From Acanthamoeba sp. SK_2022b (lineage: Eukaryota > Discosea > Longamoebia > Acanthamoebidae), in NCBI GenBank assembly GCA_027943245.1, contig JANDJZ010000373.1:1-48511 (forward strand): a DNA stretch of 48,511 nt, in the 5' to 3' direction. Shown here piece after piece: positions 18,625 through 27,836 of the stretch; within the stretch, counting starts at the first letter, position 1, and every line of letters starts with the position of its first letter. The notes below the pieces were generated by a model, which was not told the DNA's origin, ran no database searches, and was given only the letters and a program-made list of their open reading frames with translations. The position numbers and the translations under genes are program-made.

Positions 18625-21336
18625 TCACTTCCTGGGTTTAAAACGCAGCAGCCGGTTGGCGTTGCTGACTACGGTAATCGACGACAGCGCCATCGCCGCG
18701 CCCGCCACTACCGGGCTGAGCAGCGTGCCGGTCAGCGGATAGAGCACGCCGGCGGCGATCGGGATACCCAGCGTATTGTAGATAAAGGCGCCGAACAGGT
18801 TCTGCTTCATGTTGCGCAGGGTGGCCTTCGACAGCGCTACCGCATCCGCCACGCCGTGCAGGCTGTGGCGCATCAGGGTGATGGCGGCGGTTTCGATGGC
18901 GATGTCGCTGCCGCCACCCATCGCGATGCCCACGTCGGCCTGCGCCAGCGCCGGGGCGTCGTTGATGCCGTCGCCGACCATCGCCACGCGCTGGCCCTGC
19001 GCCTGCAGCTGCTTGATCGCCGCCGCTTTGCCGTCCGGCAGCACCCCGGCAATCACCCGATCGATGCCGGCTTCTTTGGCGATGGCGTTGGCGGTCACCG
19101 GGTTGTCGCCGGTCAGCATCACCAGCTGATAGCCCTGCTGGTGCAGGCGCTGCAGCGCCGCGACGCTGTCCTCGCGCAGCGGATCGCGAATGGCGAACAG
19201 TGCGGCCGGTTTACCGTTAACGGCCAGCAGCACCGGCGTCACGCCGCGTTCGGCCTGGGCGCGCATCGGCGCTTCCAGTTCGGCGGTCGCAACCTGATGC
19301 TGCTCCAGCAGCGCGGCGTTGCCCAGCAGCACCGGCACGCCATCGATCTCCCCGCTGACGCCGGCGCCGCGCAGGGTGCGGAACTGCGCGACCTGCGGCA
19401 GCGTTTGCCCGGCGGCGCGTTCCATGATGGCGCGCGCCAGCGGGTGGTTGGAACCTTGCTCCAGCGCGGCGGCCCAGCCGATCGCCTGCTGCTCGCTGAC
19501 CTGATTGAAGGTCAGGATCTCCACCACCTGCGGTTTCCCTTCGGTCAGGGTGCCGGTTTTGTCGAACACCAGGGTGTCCAGCTGGCTGGCCTGCTGCAGG
19601 GCGTCGGCGTCGCGTACCAGCACGCCGAACTCCGCCGCGCGGCCGACGCCGGAGATGATCGACATCGGCGTCGCCAATCCCAAGGCGCACGGACAGGCGA
19701 TGATCAGCACCGTGGTGGCGATCACCAGCGTGTAGACCAGCTGCGGCTGCGGGCCGAAGAAGTACCACATCGCCGCGCTGAACAGGGCGATCGCCACCAC
19801 CGCCGGCACGAACACCGCCGAGACGCGGTCGGCCAGTTGGCCGATCGCCGGTTTACTGCTCTGCGCCTGGCGCACCAGTTTGATGATGCGCGCCAGCGTG
19901 GTTTGGCTGCCGATGGCGGCGGCGCGGAACAGCACGCTGCCGTCGTCGACCACCGTCCCGGCATGCACCGTATCGCCAGGGCCTTTCTGCTGCGGCACCG
20001 CTTCGCCGGTCAGCATCGCTTCATCGAGCCAGACTTCACCCTGCACGATTTCACCGTCGACCGGCACGCGATCGCCGGTGGTCAGCCGCAGCGTCATGCC
20101 GAGCTGCACCTCCGCCAGCGGGATATCGCGCTCGCCGTCGTCGGTTACCAGCCGCGCGGTGGGCGGCGTCAGATCCAGCAACCGCTCCAGCGCCTGCGAA
20201 GAACGCTGACGGGCGCGCTGCTCCAGCGCATGGCCGAGGTTGATCAAACCGATGATCATCGCGCTGGCTTCGTAATAGAGGTGGCGCGCCTCCATCGGGA
20301 AGAAATCGGGCCAAATGTTGACGGCGATCGAGTAAAGCCAGGCAGCGCCGGTACCGAGCGCCACCAGGGTGTCCATGGTGGCGCTGCCGTTCATCAGCGC
20401 ACGCCAGGCGTTGCGGTAGAAGTGCCCACCGGCGAACACCATCACCGCCAGGGTGATGACGCCGACCAGCAGCCAGGGGCGCTGGGTTTCCGGCGTCAGC
20501 GTCATGCTGCCGCCGAACAGCCCCCAGGCCATCAGTGGGATACCCAACGCCAGACCCAGGGCTGCCTGCCAGCTAAAGCGCTTCATGTTGGCGCGTGCGG
20601 TCTGCTGCTGGCGCTCGCGGCGTTCGGTTTCATCCTGAATCATCTCGGCGCCGTAGCCGGCTTTTTCCACCGCCGCCACCAGCGCCTGCGCATCGGCGGC
20701 GCCGGTCACCAGCGCGCTGCGTTCCGCCAGGTTGACGCGCGCATGCTCTACGCCGGGAACGCTTTGCAGCGCCTGCTGCACTTTATTGACGCAGCTGGCG
20801 CAGGTCATGCCGCTGAGCAGCAGCTGTACGCTGTCGTCCGCGCCGTCGGTTGCCGGAAGGGGAGATTGCGCCGCTGGCTGAACGTCCGGCAACGAAGGTG
20901 TTGCGTCAGTCAACGGCTCAGTTTTTGGGGCGACGGCGCCCGCTACGCTGGCGTGATAGCCGGCATTTTCCACCGCGGCGATCAGCGTTTGCGGATCGGC
21001 ATCGCCGTACACTTTCGCGCCGTCGATAGCGACGTCGGCGGCGAACACGCCCGGCACCGCTTCCAGCGCCTTGCGGGTGGTGCCGACGCAGTGCATGCAG
21101 CTCAGGCCGCTCAGCTGCAGTTCGGTATCGGCGTGCGGCGCGACTTCGGCCTGATAACCGGCGGCGATCACGCTGTCGATCAGCGCGCTGTCCGGCGCGT
21201 CGTCGGTCACTTTGGCGTAATGCACGTTAACGTCCGCCTGTTCGACATCGCTGCGGCTTTCCAGGGCTTTTTTCACCCGCTGCGCGCAGTTCATGCAGGA
21301 CAGCCCCTGCAATGCCAGCATAGTGGTGTGTGACAT
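18625..21336 (-). CDS. copA: Cu(+)-exporting P1B-type ATPase CopA
   Basis: CopA pumps Cu+ (and Ag+) from cytoplasm to periplasm. The 903 residues contain three N-terminal heavy-metal-associated domains with CxxC motifs at Cys14/17, Cys80/83 and Cys179/182, one more than E. coli CopA. Then come the membrane helices, the CPC ion-binding motif (548-550), the phosphorylated Asp592 in DKTGT, the HP motif (631-632), and the nucleotide/hinge motif GDGINDAP. An AAGGAG site is 8 nt before the start. The promoter carries a CueR operator, and cueR is divergent. A slippery sequence at codons 136-138 should produce a short copper chaperone from the same gene (see separate entry). Confidence 0.97.
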   Translation of the reverse strand: MSHTTMLALQGLSCMNCAQRVKKALESRSDVEQADVNVHYAKVTDDAPDSALIDSVIAAGYQAEVAPHADTELQLSGLSCMHCVGTTRKALEAVPGVFAADVAIDGAKVYGDADPQTLIAAVENAGYHASVAGAVAPKTEPLTDATPSLPDVQPAAQSPLPATDGADDSVQLLLSGMTCASCVNKVQQALQSVPGVEHARVNLAERSALVTGAADAQALVAAVEKAGYGAEMIQDETERRERQQQTARANMKRFSWQAALGLALGIPLMAWGLFGGSMTLTPETQRPWLLVGVITLAVMVFAGGHFYRNAWRALMNGSATMDTLVALGTGAAWLYSIAVNIWPDFFPMEARHLYYEASAMIIGLINLGHALEQRARQRSSQALERLLDLTPPTARLVTDDGERDIPLAEVQLGMTLRLTTGDRVPVDGEIVQGEVWLDEAMLTGEAVPQQKGPGDTVHAGTVVDDGSVLFRAAAIGSQTTLARIIKLVRQAQSSKPAIGQLADRVSAVFVPAVVAIALFSAAMWYFFGPQPQLVYTLVIATTVLIIACPCALGLATPMSIISGVGRAAEFGVLVRDADALQQASQLDTLVFDKTGTLTEGKPQVVEILTFNQVSEQQAIGWAAALEQGSNHPLARAIMERAAGQTLPQVAQFRTLRGAGVSGEIDGVPVLLGNAALLEQHQVATAELEAPMRAQAERGVTPVLLAVNGKPAALFAIRDPLREDSVAALQRLHQQGYQLVMLTGDNPVTANAIAKEAGIDRVIAGVLPDGKAAAIKQLQAQGQRVAMVGDGINDAPALAQADVGIAMGGGSDIAIETAAITLMRHSLHGVADAVALSKATLRNMKQNLFGAFIYNTLGIPIAAGVLYPLTGTLLSPVVAGAAMALSSITVVSNANRLLRFKPRK
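20849..20929 (-). promoter_or_regulatory. Probable programmed -1 ribosomal frameshift signal in copA
   Basis: On the coding strand the heptamer C CCA AAA (20929-20923) sits in the correct frame over codons Pro137-Lys138. After a -1 slip the next codons are AAC then TGA (20920-20918), so the product would stop at residue 139, after two complete HMA domains. Downstream, GTTGCCGGA (20893-20885) pairs perfectly with TCCGGCAAC (20857-20849), a 9-bp stem about 29 nt past the heptamer, and a smaller GCAAC/GTTGC hairpin overlaps it. E. coli copA is known to use a C CCA AAG slip with an immediate stop to make the chaperone CopA(Z). Here the event is inferred. Confidence 0.7.
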
Positions 21337-21403
21337 GATTGAACTCCTTGCTTAAAGGGCGGTGTTTAAAGGTTGACCGCCTGACCTGTTTTCACTAAGA
21401 ATG

Positions 21404-21435
21404 GAGCTTAAACCTTCCAGCAAGGGTAAGGTCAA
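21404..21435 (-). promoter_or_regulatory. copA promoter with CueR operator
   Basis: On the minus strand TTGACC (-35, 21435-21430) and TAAGCT (-10, 21410-21405) are separated by 19 bp, the over-long spacer typical of MerR-family promoters. The spacer holds the CueR dyad ACCTTACCCTTGCTGGAAGG. This matches the E. coli copA promoter closely. Confidence 0.92.
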
Positions 21436-21444
21436 GGAGGGAAA

Positions 21445-21846
21445 ATGAATATTAGCGACGTCGCGAAAAAAACCGGGCTAACCAGCAAGACGATTCGTTT
21501 TTACGAAGAGAAGGCGCTGATTACCGCCCCGATCCGCAGCGATAACGGTTACCGCCACTATTCCGCCAGGCACGTTGAAGAGCTGACGCTGCTGCGCCAG
21601 GCGCGGCAGGTGGGCTTCAACCTGGACGAGTGCCGCGAGCTGGTGGCGTTGTTCAACGATCCGGCCCGCCACAGCGCCGACGTGAAGGCGCGCACGCTGC
21701 AGAAGGTGGCGGAGATCGAAAGGCACATCAGCGAACTGGGCGAAATGCGTCAGCGCCTGCTGGCGCTGGCCGACCAATGCCCGGGCGACGAGGGGGCGGA
21801 GTGCCCCATCATCAACAACCTGGCGGGGTGCTGTCGTTCGAATTAA
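21445..21846 (+). CDS. cueR: Copper-responsive MerR-family activator CueR
   Basis: CueR binds Cu+ with very high affinity and activates copA (and usually cueO) by distorting the 19-bp spacer. The 133 residues show the winged helix-turn-helix ([21 protein letters not shown]), the dimerisation helix, the metal-site cysteines Cys112 and Cys120 in the loop CPGDEGAEC, and the terminal CC pair at 129-130, all as in E. coli. GGAGG lies before the start. It is divergent from copA and its stop overlaps by 4 bp the stop of the convergent nfeD-like gene. Confidence 0.97.
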   Translation: MNISDVAKKTGLTSKTIRFYEEKALITAPIRSDNGYRHYSARHVEELTLLRQARQVGFNLDECRELVALFNDPARHSADVKARTLQKVAEIERHISELGEMRQRLLALADQCPGDEGAECPIINNLAGCCRSN

Positions 21847-22304
21847 CGGCTGATGGCGCGGATCACCAGCGTGACGCCTTCCACCGCCACCACTTCCACT
21901 TCGGTGCCGGCGGGCAGATCTTCTGCCGCCTGCGCGCGCCAGCTGCTGTCGCCGATATTGATGCGCCCCATGCCGTTGTGCATCGGCTCCGTCAGCGTAG
22001 CGCGGGTGCCGATCAGCTGGCGGTTGCGCTGGTTGAGCACCGGCGAACCGCCGGATGCGGCCGCCGGGCGTCGGCGCAGCCAGTACCACCACAGGTAGGC
22101 GACGACGACGGTCAGGACGGCGAAGATCATGCCCTGCCACGCCCAGGAGAGCGGCGGCAGCAGCCAGATCAGAGCGCCGACCAACAGCGCCGCCACGCCG
22201 CTCCACAGCAGGTAGCCGCCGGCGCCGAGCATTTCCGCCGCCAGCAACACGCCCCCGAGGGAGAGCCAAAACCACAGCGGATTCGCCGCGATCAGTTCGA
22301 GCAT
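21843..22304 (-). CDS. ybbJ: NfeD-like membrane protein (YbbJ)
   Basis: The 153-residue protein has three or four hydrophobic segments in residues 1-70 and a C-terminal OB-fold-like NfeD domain (about 90-150, from [12 protein letters not shown] to LVIRAI). NfeD proteins pair with SPFH/stomatin proteins; here the stomatin-like qmcA is directly upstream with a 2-bp gap, the same pair as ybbJ-qmcA in E. coli. A role in membrane quality control with the FtsH system is suggested for the family; the specific function is unknown. Confidence 0.93.
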   Translation of the reverse strand: MLELIAANPLWFWLSLGGVLLAAEMLGAGGYLLWSGVAALLVGALIWLLPPLSWAWQGMIFAVLTVVVAYLWWYWLRRRPAAASGGSPVLNQRNRQLIGTRATLTEPMHNGMGRINIGDSSWRAQAAEDLPAGTEVEVVAVEGVTLVIRAISR

Positions 22305-22306
22305 GA

Positions 22307-23212
22307 TTATTTGCCTTTGCTTTCTTTCAGCAGTTCGGTAATGCCGCCGATCGAGCCGAGCAGGCTGCTGGCGTCCAGCGGCATCATCACCACTTTGCTG
22401 TTGTTGGAGGAACCGATCTTCTGCAGCGCGTCGGTGTATTTCTGCGCCACGAAGTAGTTCACCGCCTGAATGTTGCCGCTGGCGATGGCGTCGGACACCA
22501 GCTGGGTGGCGCGCGCCTCGGCCTCGGCGGCGCGTTCACGTGCTTCCGCCTGCAGGAACGCCGACTGACGTTCGCCCTCGGCCTTCAGGATCTGCGATTG
22601 TTTCTCCCCTTCGGCGCGCAGAATGGCCGCCTGTCGCACCCCTTCCGCCTCGAGGATGTCGGCGCGTTTGGTACGCTCGGCCTTCATCTGGGCGTTCATC
22701 GAGGCGATCAGTTCCGCCGGTGGTCGCACGTCGCGGATCTCGATACGGGTGATTTTCACCCCCCACGGATTGGTCGCTTCATCGACGATATGCAGCAGGC
22801 GGCTGTTGATGCTGTCACGTTGCGACAGCATTTCGTCCAGCTCCATCGAGCCGAGCACGGTACGGAAGTTGGTCATGGTCAGGTTGACGATCGCCTGTTC
22901 GAGGTTGCTGACCTCGTAGGCGGCGCGCGCCGGATCAACCACCTGGATAAAGCACACCGCGTCGATGGCGACGTTGGCGTTATCGCGGGAAATCACCTCC
23001 TGCGAGGGAATGTCCAGCACCTGCTCCATCATGTTGATTTTGCGGCCAATGCGGTCCATGAACGGCACCACCAGGTTCAGGCCCGGCATCAGCGTTTTGG
23101 TGTAGCGGCCGAAGCGTTCTACCGTCCATTGGAACCCCTGCGGCACAATTTTGACGCCGGCGAACACCACAATCAGTGCGACGACGATCACGATGGGAAT
23201 AAAAGTAAGCAT
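22307..23212 (-). CDS. qmcA: SPFH/stomatin-family membrane protein QmcA
   Basis: The 301 residues begin with one membrane segment (about 2-20), followed by the SPFH/Band-7 domain (about 20-190, with [17 protein letters not shown] and [11 protein letters not shown]) and a Glu/Ala/Arg-rich coiled coil (about 190-245, repeats such as [19 protein letters not shown]). E. coli QmcA is an inner-membrane protein linked genetically to FtsH/HflKC quality control. An AGGAGG site is 6 nt before the ATG. It forms an operon with the nfeD-like gene. Confidence 0.95.
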   Translation of the reverse strand: MLTFIPIVIVVALIVVFAGVKIVPQGFQWTVERFGRYTKTLMPGLNLVVPFMDRIGRKINMMEQVLDIPSQEVISRDNANVAIDAVCFIQVVDPARAAYEVSNLEQAIVNLTMTNFRTVLGSMELDEMLSQRDSINSRLLHIVDEATNPWGVKITRIEIRDVRPPAELIASMNAQMKAERTKRADILEAEGVRQAAILRAEGEKQSQILKAEGERQSAFLQAEARERAAEAEARATQLVSDAIASGNIQAVNYFVAQKYTDALQKIGSSNNSKVVMMPLDASSLLGSIGGITELLKESKGK

Positions 23213-23284
23213 GCAAACCTCCTGTCAGACATATGTAAACAGATATTACGTCAGCGCCGGAAAAATGCCTACCGTTACCGCGAC

Positions 23285-24199
23285 TTAATCCAGGGCGCTG
23301 ACCAAACCCGCGATCAGCGGATCCCGCGTCTGGAACAGGCCGATCAGGGTACGCACCGCCTCACCGCCGCGAGCATCGGACCAGGCCAGCGACAGGGGAG
23401 AGGGCTGGCGCGGATATTTGAGCTGCTTAGCCACCAGCTCGCCGCTATCAAGGTAAGTTTGGCACAGCTGGCGCGGAAGGAAACCGATCCCGAGACCGCG
23501 CAGATGGCACTCCAGCTTGGTGCGCAGGTCCGGTACCTTGATCTCCTGTTGGCCCGACAGCAGCCAGGCCGTGCGCTTGGCCAAATGGCGCGCGGTATCT
23601 TCGACGTTGATCGCCGCGTAAGGGCGCAGCTGCGTTTCGTTCAGCGGATCGGCGGCGGCGGCCAGCGGGTGCGTCGGCGCGATGGCGAACACCCAATCGA
23701 TCTTGCCCAGGGGCAGCACCTTGATGCTGTTTTCCAGCGATTCATTGCCCGCCGCCCCGATCGCCAGATGGCAATCCTCATTCAGCAGCGCGTCCCACAC
23801 GCCCATGTACACCTGGCGGGAAATGTGAAATTGGGTGAACGGGTATTTGGCGTGCAGGTGGGTCAACAGCCCGGCCACGGCGGCGGCGTCATACAGCAGG
23901 TTGTTGACAACGATATTCACCTGGTGCTCTACGCCGTCGTTGATTTGCCGCAGTTCGCCCGGCATGGCGTCCAGCCAGGTGTGCCACTGGCGGCAGCGCT
24001 CCAGCAAATATTCTCCAGCCGGCGTCAGGTTGACGGTGCGGGTGGTGCGGATAAACAGCTGCGTGCCGATGCTCTCTTCCAGCGTTTTGATGCGGTAGCT
24101 GATGGTGGCGGTGGTTTTGTGCAGCAGCTCCGCCGCGCGGGAGAAACTTTGGCACTCGGCAACTTTGATAAACGAACGAATGGTTTCGTGATCCAGCAT
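23285..24199 (-). CDS. allS: LysR-type activator of the allantoin pathway, AllS
   Basis: The 304-residue LysR-family protein aligns over its length with E. coli AllS (308). The winged helix-turn-helix is in residues 3-60 (SFSRAAELLHKTTATISYRIKTLEE), followed by the effector-binding domain with the segments VNIVVNNLLYD and FTQFHISRQVYMGVWDALL. AllS activates the allD/allC genes when allantoin is present under nitrogen-limited, anaerobic growth in E. coli. It is divergent from allA across a 353-bp control region. AGGA lies 7 nt before the start. Confidence 0.93.
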   Translation of the reverse strand: MLDHETIRSFIKVAECQSFSRAAELLHKTTATISYRIKTLEESIGTQLFIRTTRTVNLTPAGEYLLERCRQWHTWLDAMPGELRQINDGVEHQVNIVVNNLLYDAAAVAGLLTHLHAKYPFTQFHISRQVYMGVWDALLNEDCHLAIGAAGNESLENSIKVLPLGKIDWVFAIAPTHPLAAAADPLNETQLRPYAAINVEDTARHLAKRTAWLLSGQQEIKVPDLRTKLECHLRGLGIGFLPRQLCQTYLDSGELVAKQLKYPRQPSPLSLAWSDARGGEAVRTLIGLFQTRDPLIAGLVSALD

Positions 24200-24333
24200 G
24201 AGGGGTCCTTGGCTGACACCGCCTTTTCGGTTATCGGTGAGAAGAATCTACTGATGTTGCGGCGCGATAGGCAGCGGCAAAGCCCAACCCCACGATCCCG
24301 GTCACAGAATCACCCGATAGCGATGAACGCGCG

Positions 24334-24372
24334 CCGCCCCATTTTGCCCGATGATGAATTGGGCGGTTTTTT
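24334..24372 (+). terminator. Rightward intrinsic terminator with no gene upstream
   Basis: CCGCCC (24334-24339) pairs with GGGCGG (24361-24366), extendable to about 10 bp with one mismatch, and six T residues follow. The only gene to its left, allS, runs the other way, so the hairpin would end a small RNA or an attenuated leader, or be a relic. Confidence 0.55.
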
Positions 24373-24436
24373 AATTCATTGATTTAAAGCAACTAATATG
24401 GCTCTTCGATCGTAAAGTGTGCGGGCGATCTTATTG

Positions 24437-24451
24437 TGGAAAAATTTTCCA
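24437..24451. promoter_or_regulatory. AllR operator before allA
   Basis: TGGAAAAATTTTCCA is a near-perfect palindrome that shares 15 bases with the operator before gcl and matches the E. coli AllR box. It lies about 100 bp upstream of allA. Confidence 0.8.
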
Positions 24452-24552
24452 AAAAAATGCTGTCAAATTCACCACGCGCTGTCTAGAGTGAAGGCGTTGG
24501 GTGAAATATCGCCGTTCAATCGCCGTCTGGGTCATGCGCTTGGGAGAATCAC

Positions 24553-25038
24553 ATGGATTTAGTCATCGAAGAATTAACGCCGGCGGCCTTTGCGCCTTAC
24601 GGCGATGTATTGCAGATAGAGGGCTCGCGTTTCTTTCATATCAATGACGGAAAAACCGAGCGTTATCACGATCTCGCCAAGATAGAGGTGTCCGACGGCA
24701 ACCGGGTGCTGGCCAGCATCAACCGGGCGGAACCCTGCGATCTGCCGATGACCTTTTCCCTGTTGGAAAAGCATCCGCTCTCGTCGCAGGCCTTTGTGCC
24801 GATGAACGGCGAACGCTTCGTGGTGATCGTCGCCGAACCGGGCGAAACCATCCCCATCGGCACGCTGCGCGCCTTTATCACCAACGGCAAGCAGGGAATT
24901 AACTATCACCGCAATGTCTGGCACCATCCGCTGTTCGCCTATGCGAAGGTCACCGACTTTTTCACCATCGATCGCGCAGGTGCCGACAACTGCGTGGTCA
25001 GCCGCTTGCCGGAGCCGTATCGCATAGTTTTGGCATAG
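24553..25038 (+). CDS. allA: Ureidoglycolate lyase
   Basis: AllA splits (S)-ureidoglycolate to glyoxylate and urea. The 161-residue cupin-fold enzyme aligns end to end with E. coli AllA (160): AYGDV near the start (here APYGDV), FFHINDGKTERYHDLA, FVPMNGERFVVIVA, and GINYHRNVWHHPLFA with the clustered histidines. A GGGAG site precedes the start. It is followed 70 bp later by allR in the same direction, and the upstream region carries an AllR box. Confidence 0.96.
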   Translation: MDLVIEELTPAAFAPYGDVLQIEGSRFFHINDGKTERYHDLAKIEVSDGNRVLASINRAEPCDLPMTFSLLEKHPLSSQAFVPMNGERFVVIVAEPGETIPIGTLRAFITNGKQGINYHRNVWHHPLFAYAKVTDFFTIDRAGADNCVVSRLPEPYRIVLA

Positions 25039-25108
25039 CGCTGGCCGCACGCCGCGCAGGGCGTTTATCATAGCGTCACCCATGCCGTTACTGACAAAGG
25101 AAGCTTGA

Positions 25109-25924
25109 ATGACCGAATTACGCAGGAAAGGACGACCCGCCACCGAAGCCGGCGCCACCAAAGGGGCGCAGGCGTTGGATCGCGGGCTGGAGATCCTCCA
25201 GTACCTGGCCAACGCCGGGGGGAGTTCGTCGGTTTCCGTGCTGTCCGAAAAGCTGGAGCTGCCGCTGTCCACCACCTTCAGATTGTTGAAAGTGCTGGAG
25301 AAATCGGAATTCGTCTTTCAGGATCCACAGCTGGGCTGGTGGCATATCGGCATTCAGTCGTTCACCGTCGGTTCCGCTTACATGAACGATCGCGACGTGG
25401 TATCGGTGGCCGGGCCGTTCATGCGCCGGCTGATGTTGCTGTCCGGCGAGACCGCCAACCTGGCGATCCGCAACAATTTCGACGCGGTGCTGATTCGCCA
25501 ATGCGAGTGCCAGGCGATGGTGCGCATGTGCGCGCCGCTGGGCAGCCGCTTGCCGCTGCACGCCTCGGGCGCCGGCAAAGCGCTGCTGTACCCGCTGGCG
25601 GAAGAGGAGATGCTGGATCTGATCGTGCGTTCGGGGCTGCAATCCTACACGCCCAAGACGCTGACCAGCGTGAACCTGCTGCGCAAGGATCTGCATCAGT
25701 CGCTGGCGCAGGGCTACACCATCGACGATGAAGAGCACGCGCTTGGCCTGAACTGCCTGGCTTCGGCGATTTTCGATCGCAACAACAACGTGATCGCCGC
25801 CATTTCCATCTCCGGGCCGAGTTCGCGGGTCGGCAAGGAGCGGTTCAAGGAGCTGGGCGAACTGGTGGGTGAAGTGGCCAGAGACATCAGCGCCGCGCTG
25901 GGCGAATCGCGCAGCAAGGCGTAA
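25109..25924 (+). CDS. allR: IclR-family repressor of glyoxylate/allantoin genes, AllR
   Basis: AllR (271 residues) represses gcl, allA and allS in E. coli and is released by glyoxylate. The N-terminal winged helix-turn-helix covers about residues 20-85 ([13 protein letters not shown] ... [14 protein letters not shown]), and the effector domain follows (about 95-265, with [18 protein letters not shown] and [22 protein letters not shown]). AAGGA is 9 nt before the start. A strong terminator separates it from gcl, whose promoter carries a perfect AllR palindrome. Confidence 0.95.
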   Translation: MTELRRKGRPATEAGATKGAQALDRGLEILQYLANAGGSSSVSVLSEKLELPLSTTFRLLKVLEKSEFVFQDPQLGWWHIGIQSFTVGSAYMNDRDVVSVAGPFMRRLMLLSGETANLAIRNNFDAVLIRQCECQAMVRMCAPLGSRLPLHASGAGKALLYPLAEEEMLDLIVRSGLQSYTPKTLTSVNLLRKDLHQSLAQGYTIDDEEHALGLNCLASAIFDRNNNVIAAISISGPSSRVGKERFKELGELVGEVARDISAALGESRSKA

Positions 25925-25963
25925 ACGTCGCGCGCCGGGCTGAACCGGCGCGGAGCAAGACTC

Positions 25964-25991
25964 CCCGTTTGATGAGCAAACGGGTTTTTTT
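25964..25991 (+). terminator. Intrinsic terminator of allA-allR
   Basis: CCCGTTTG (25964-25971) and CAAACGGG (25977-25984) form an 8-bp stem with loop ATGAG, followed by seven T residues. Confidence 0.93.
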
Positions 25992-26006
25992 GACCGCAAT
26001 TTTAAG

Positions 26007-26023
26007 TTGGAAAAATTTTCCAA
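26007..26023. promoter_or_regulatory. AllR operator at the gcl promoter
   Basis: TTGGAAAAATTTTCCAA is a near-perfect 17-bp palindrome identical in core to the E. coli gcl AllR box. It lies 20 bp before the gcl start and would cover the -10 region of a promoter with -35 TTGACC at 25990-25995. Confidence 0.88.
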
Positions 26024-26043
26024 TAAATTAAGGAGAGCATCAC

Positions 26044-27825
26044 ATGGCAATTATGCGAGCGGTAGACGCGGCAATGCACGTGCTGGAAAAAGAAGGGATC
26101 ACCACCGCGTTCGGCGTGCCCGGCGCGGCGATCAACCCGTTCTACGATGCGATGCGGCGGCACGGCGGCATCAAACACTACCTGGCGCGGCACGTGGAAG
26201 GGGCCTCGCACATGGCGGAAGGTTACACCCGCGCCGCCGCCGGCAACATCGGCGTGTGCATCGGCACCTCCGGCCCGGCGGGCACCGACATGATCACCGG
26301 CCTTTACTCCGCCTCCGCCGACTCGATCCCGATCCTGTGCATCACCGGCCAGGCGCCGCGTGCGCGTTTGCACAAAGAAGATTTTCAGGCGGTAGACATC
26401 GAATCGATCGCCAAGCCGGTGACCAAGATGGCGGTCACCGTGCAGGAACCGGCGCTGGTGCCGCGCGTGCTGCAGCAGGCGTTCCACCTGATGCGCTCCG
26501 GCCGGCCGGGCCCGGTGCTGATCGACCTGCCTTTCGACGTGCAGATGGCGGAGATCGAGTTTGATCCGGACACCTACTCTTCACTGCCCGCCTATAAGCC
26601 GGCGGCCACCCAGGCGCAGATCGACAAAGCGCTGGATCTGCTGTGCGCGGCGAAAAAACCGCTGATCATCGCCGGCGGCGGCATTCACAACGCCGACGCG
26701 GCGGATTTGCTGCAGCAGTTGGCGGAGATCTGCAACGTGCCGGTGATCCCGACCTTGATGGGCTGGGGCGCCATTCCGGACGATCACCCGCTGATGGCGG
26801 GCATGGCGGGCCTGCAAACCTCGCACCGCTACGGCAATGCCAACCTGCTGGATTCGGATCTGGTGTTCGGCATCGGCAACCGCTGGGCCAACCGCCACAC
26901 CGGCTCGGTGGACAAGTACACCGCCGGGCGCAAGGTGGTGCACATCGATATTGAGCCGACGCAGATTGGCCGGGTGATCTGCCCGGATCTGGGCATCGTC
27001 TCCGACGCGCGCATTGCGCTGCAAATGCTGGTGGATACGGCAAAGCGCCGCTTCGAGCGCGGCGAGTTGCCGAATCGCGACGCCTGGTGCGCTGCCTGTC
27101 TGCAGCGCAAGCAAACGCTGCTGCGCAAAACCCACTTCGACAACGTGCCGGTCAAGCCGCAGCGGGTGTATGAAGAGATGAACCGCGCCTTTGGCCGCGA
27201 TGCCTGCTACGTCACCACCATCGGTCTGTCGCAGATCGCCGCCGCGCAAATGCTGCACGTTTTCGAACCGCGTCACTGGATCAACGCCGGCCAGGCCGGC
27301 CCGCTGGGCTGGACGCTGCCTGCGGCGCTGGGCGTATGCGCCGCCGATCCGCAGCGCAAGGTGGTCGCGCTGTCGGGCGACTATGATTTCCAATTTATGA
27401 TTGAAGAGCTGGCGGTCGGCGCACAGTTCAAACTGCCCTATATCCACGTGCTGGTGAACAACGCCTATCTGGGGCTGATCCGCCAGGCGCAGCGTGGGTT
27501 CGACATGGATTACTGCGTGCAGCTGTCGTTTGAAAACATTAACAATGCGGAGATTGGCGAGTACGGCGTCGATCACGTCAAGGTGGCGGAAGGGCTGGGC
27601 TGCAAGGCGCTGCGGGTGTTCAAACCGGAAGAGATTGCGCCGGCGTTTCGTCAGGCCCAGGAGCTGATGCAGCAGCACCGGGTGCCGGTGGTGGTGGAAA
27701 TCATCCTGGAGCGCGTCACCAATATTTCCATGGGCACCGAGCTGGATAACGTCAACGAGTTCGAACCGGTGGCGGCAACGCCGGAAGACGCGCCGACCTC
27801 GGTCAACTTCTTTGATTACCGTTGA
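26044..27825 (+). CDS. gcl: Glyoxylate carboligase (tartronate-semialdehyde synthase)
   Basis: Gcl joins two glyoxylate molecules to tartronate semialdehyde and CO2 using ThDP and FAD. The 593 residues equal E. coli Gcl and match it closely. The usual ThDP catalytic glutamate is replaced by Val51 (ARHVEGASH), a hallmark of glyoxylate carboligase. The ThDP/Mg motif appears as GDYDFQF followed by [10 protein letters not shown]. An AAGGAGA site precedes the ATG by 7 nt. It is the first gene of gcl-hyi-glxR-MFS-glxK, with an AllR operator at its promoter. Confidence 0.98.
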   Translation: MAIMRAVDAAMHVLEKEGITTAFGVPGAAINPFYDAMRRHGGIKHYLARHVEGASHMAEGYTRAAAGNIGVCIGTSGPAGTDMITGLYSASADSIPILCITGQAPRARLHKEDFQAVDIESIAKPVTKMAVTVQEPALVPRVLQQAFHLMRSGRPGPVLIDLPFDVQMAEIEFDPDTYSSLPAYKPAATQAQIDKALDLLCAAKKPLIIAGGGIHNADAADLLQQLAEICNVPVIPTLMGWGAIPDDHPLMAGMAGLQTSHRYGNANLLDSDLVFGIGNRWANRHTGSVDKYTAGRKVVHIDIEPTQIGRVICPDLGIVSDARIALQMLVDTAKRRFERGELPNRDAWCAACLQRKQTLLRKTHFDNVPVKPQRVYEEMNRAFGRDACYVTTIGLSQIAAAQMLHVFEPRHWINAGQAGPLGWTLPAALGVCAADPQRKVVALSGDYDFQFMIEELAVGAQFKLPYIHVLVNNAYLGLIRQAQRGFDMDYCVQLSFENINNAEIGEYGVDHVKVAEGLGCKALRVFKPEEIAPAFRQAQELMQQHRVPVVVEIILERVTNISMGTELDNVNEFEPVAATPEDAPTSVNFFDYR

Positions 27826-27836
27826 GGAGCCTTACC

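Larger units (their letters stand above)
24200..24552. promoter_or_regulatory. Control region between allS and allA (353 bp, no gene)
   Basis: This gap holds the allS promoter (leftward) and the allA promoter (rightward). Its visible elements are an intrinsic-terminator-like hairpin at 24334-24372 and an AllR-type palindrome at 24437-24451. The right half is AT-rich against the high-GC genes around it. No open reading frame with a ribosome site was seen. Confidence 0.7.

Noticed and set aside
20922..20926. Transcriptional slippage on the A-run in copA instead of ribosomal frameshifting
   Set aside because: The run has only five A residues, shorter than usually needed for polymerase slippage; the C CCA AAA heptamer fits ribosomal slip better, though I cannot exclude it.
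18529..21333. A 934-codon plus-strand reading frame opposite copA
   Set aside because: It is the His/Arg/Gln-rich shadow of copA on the other strand of GC-rich DNA. It has no recognisable domain, and copA explains the region fully.
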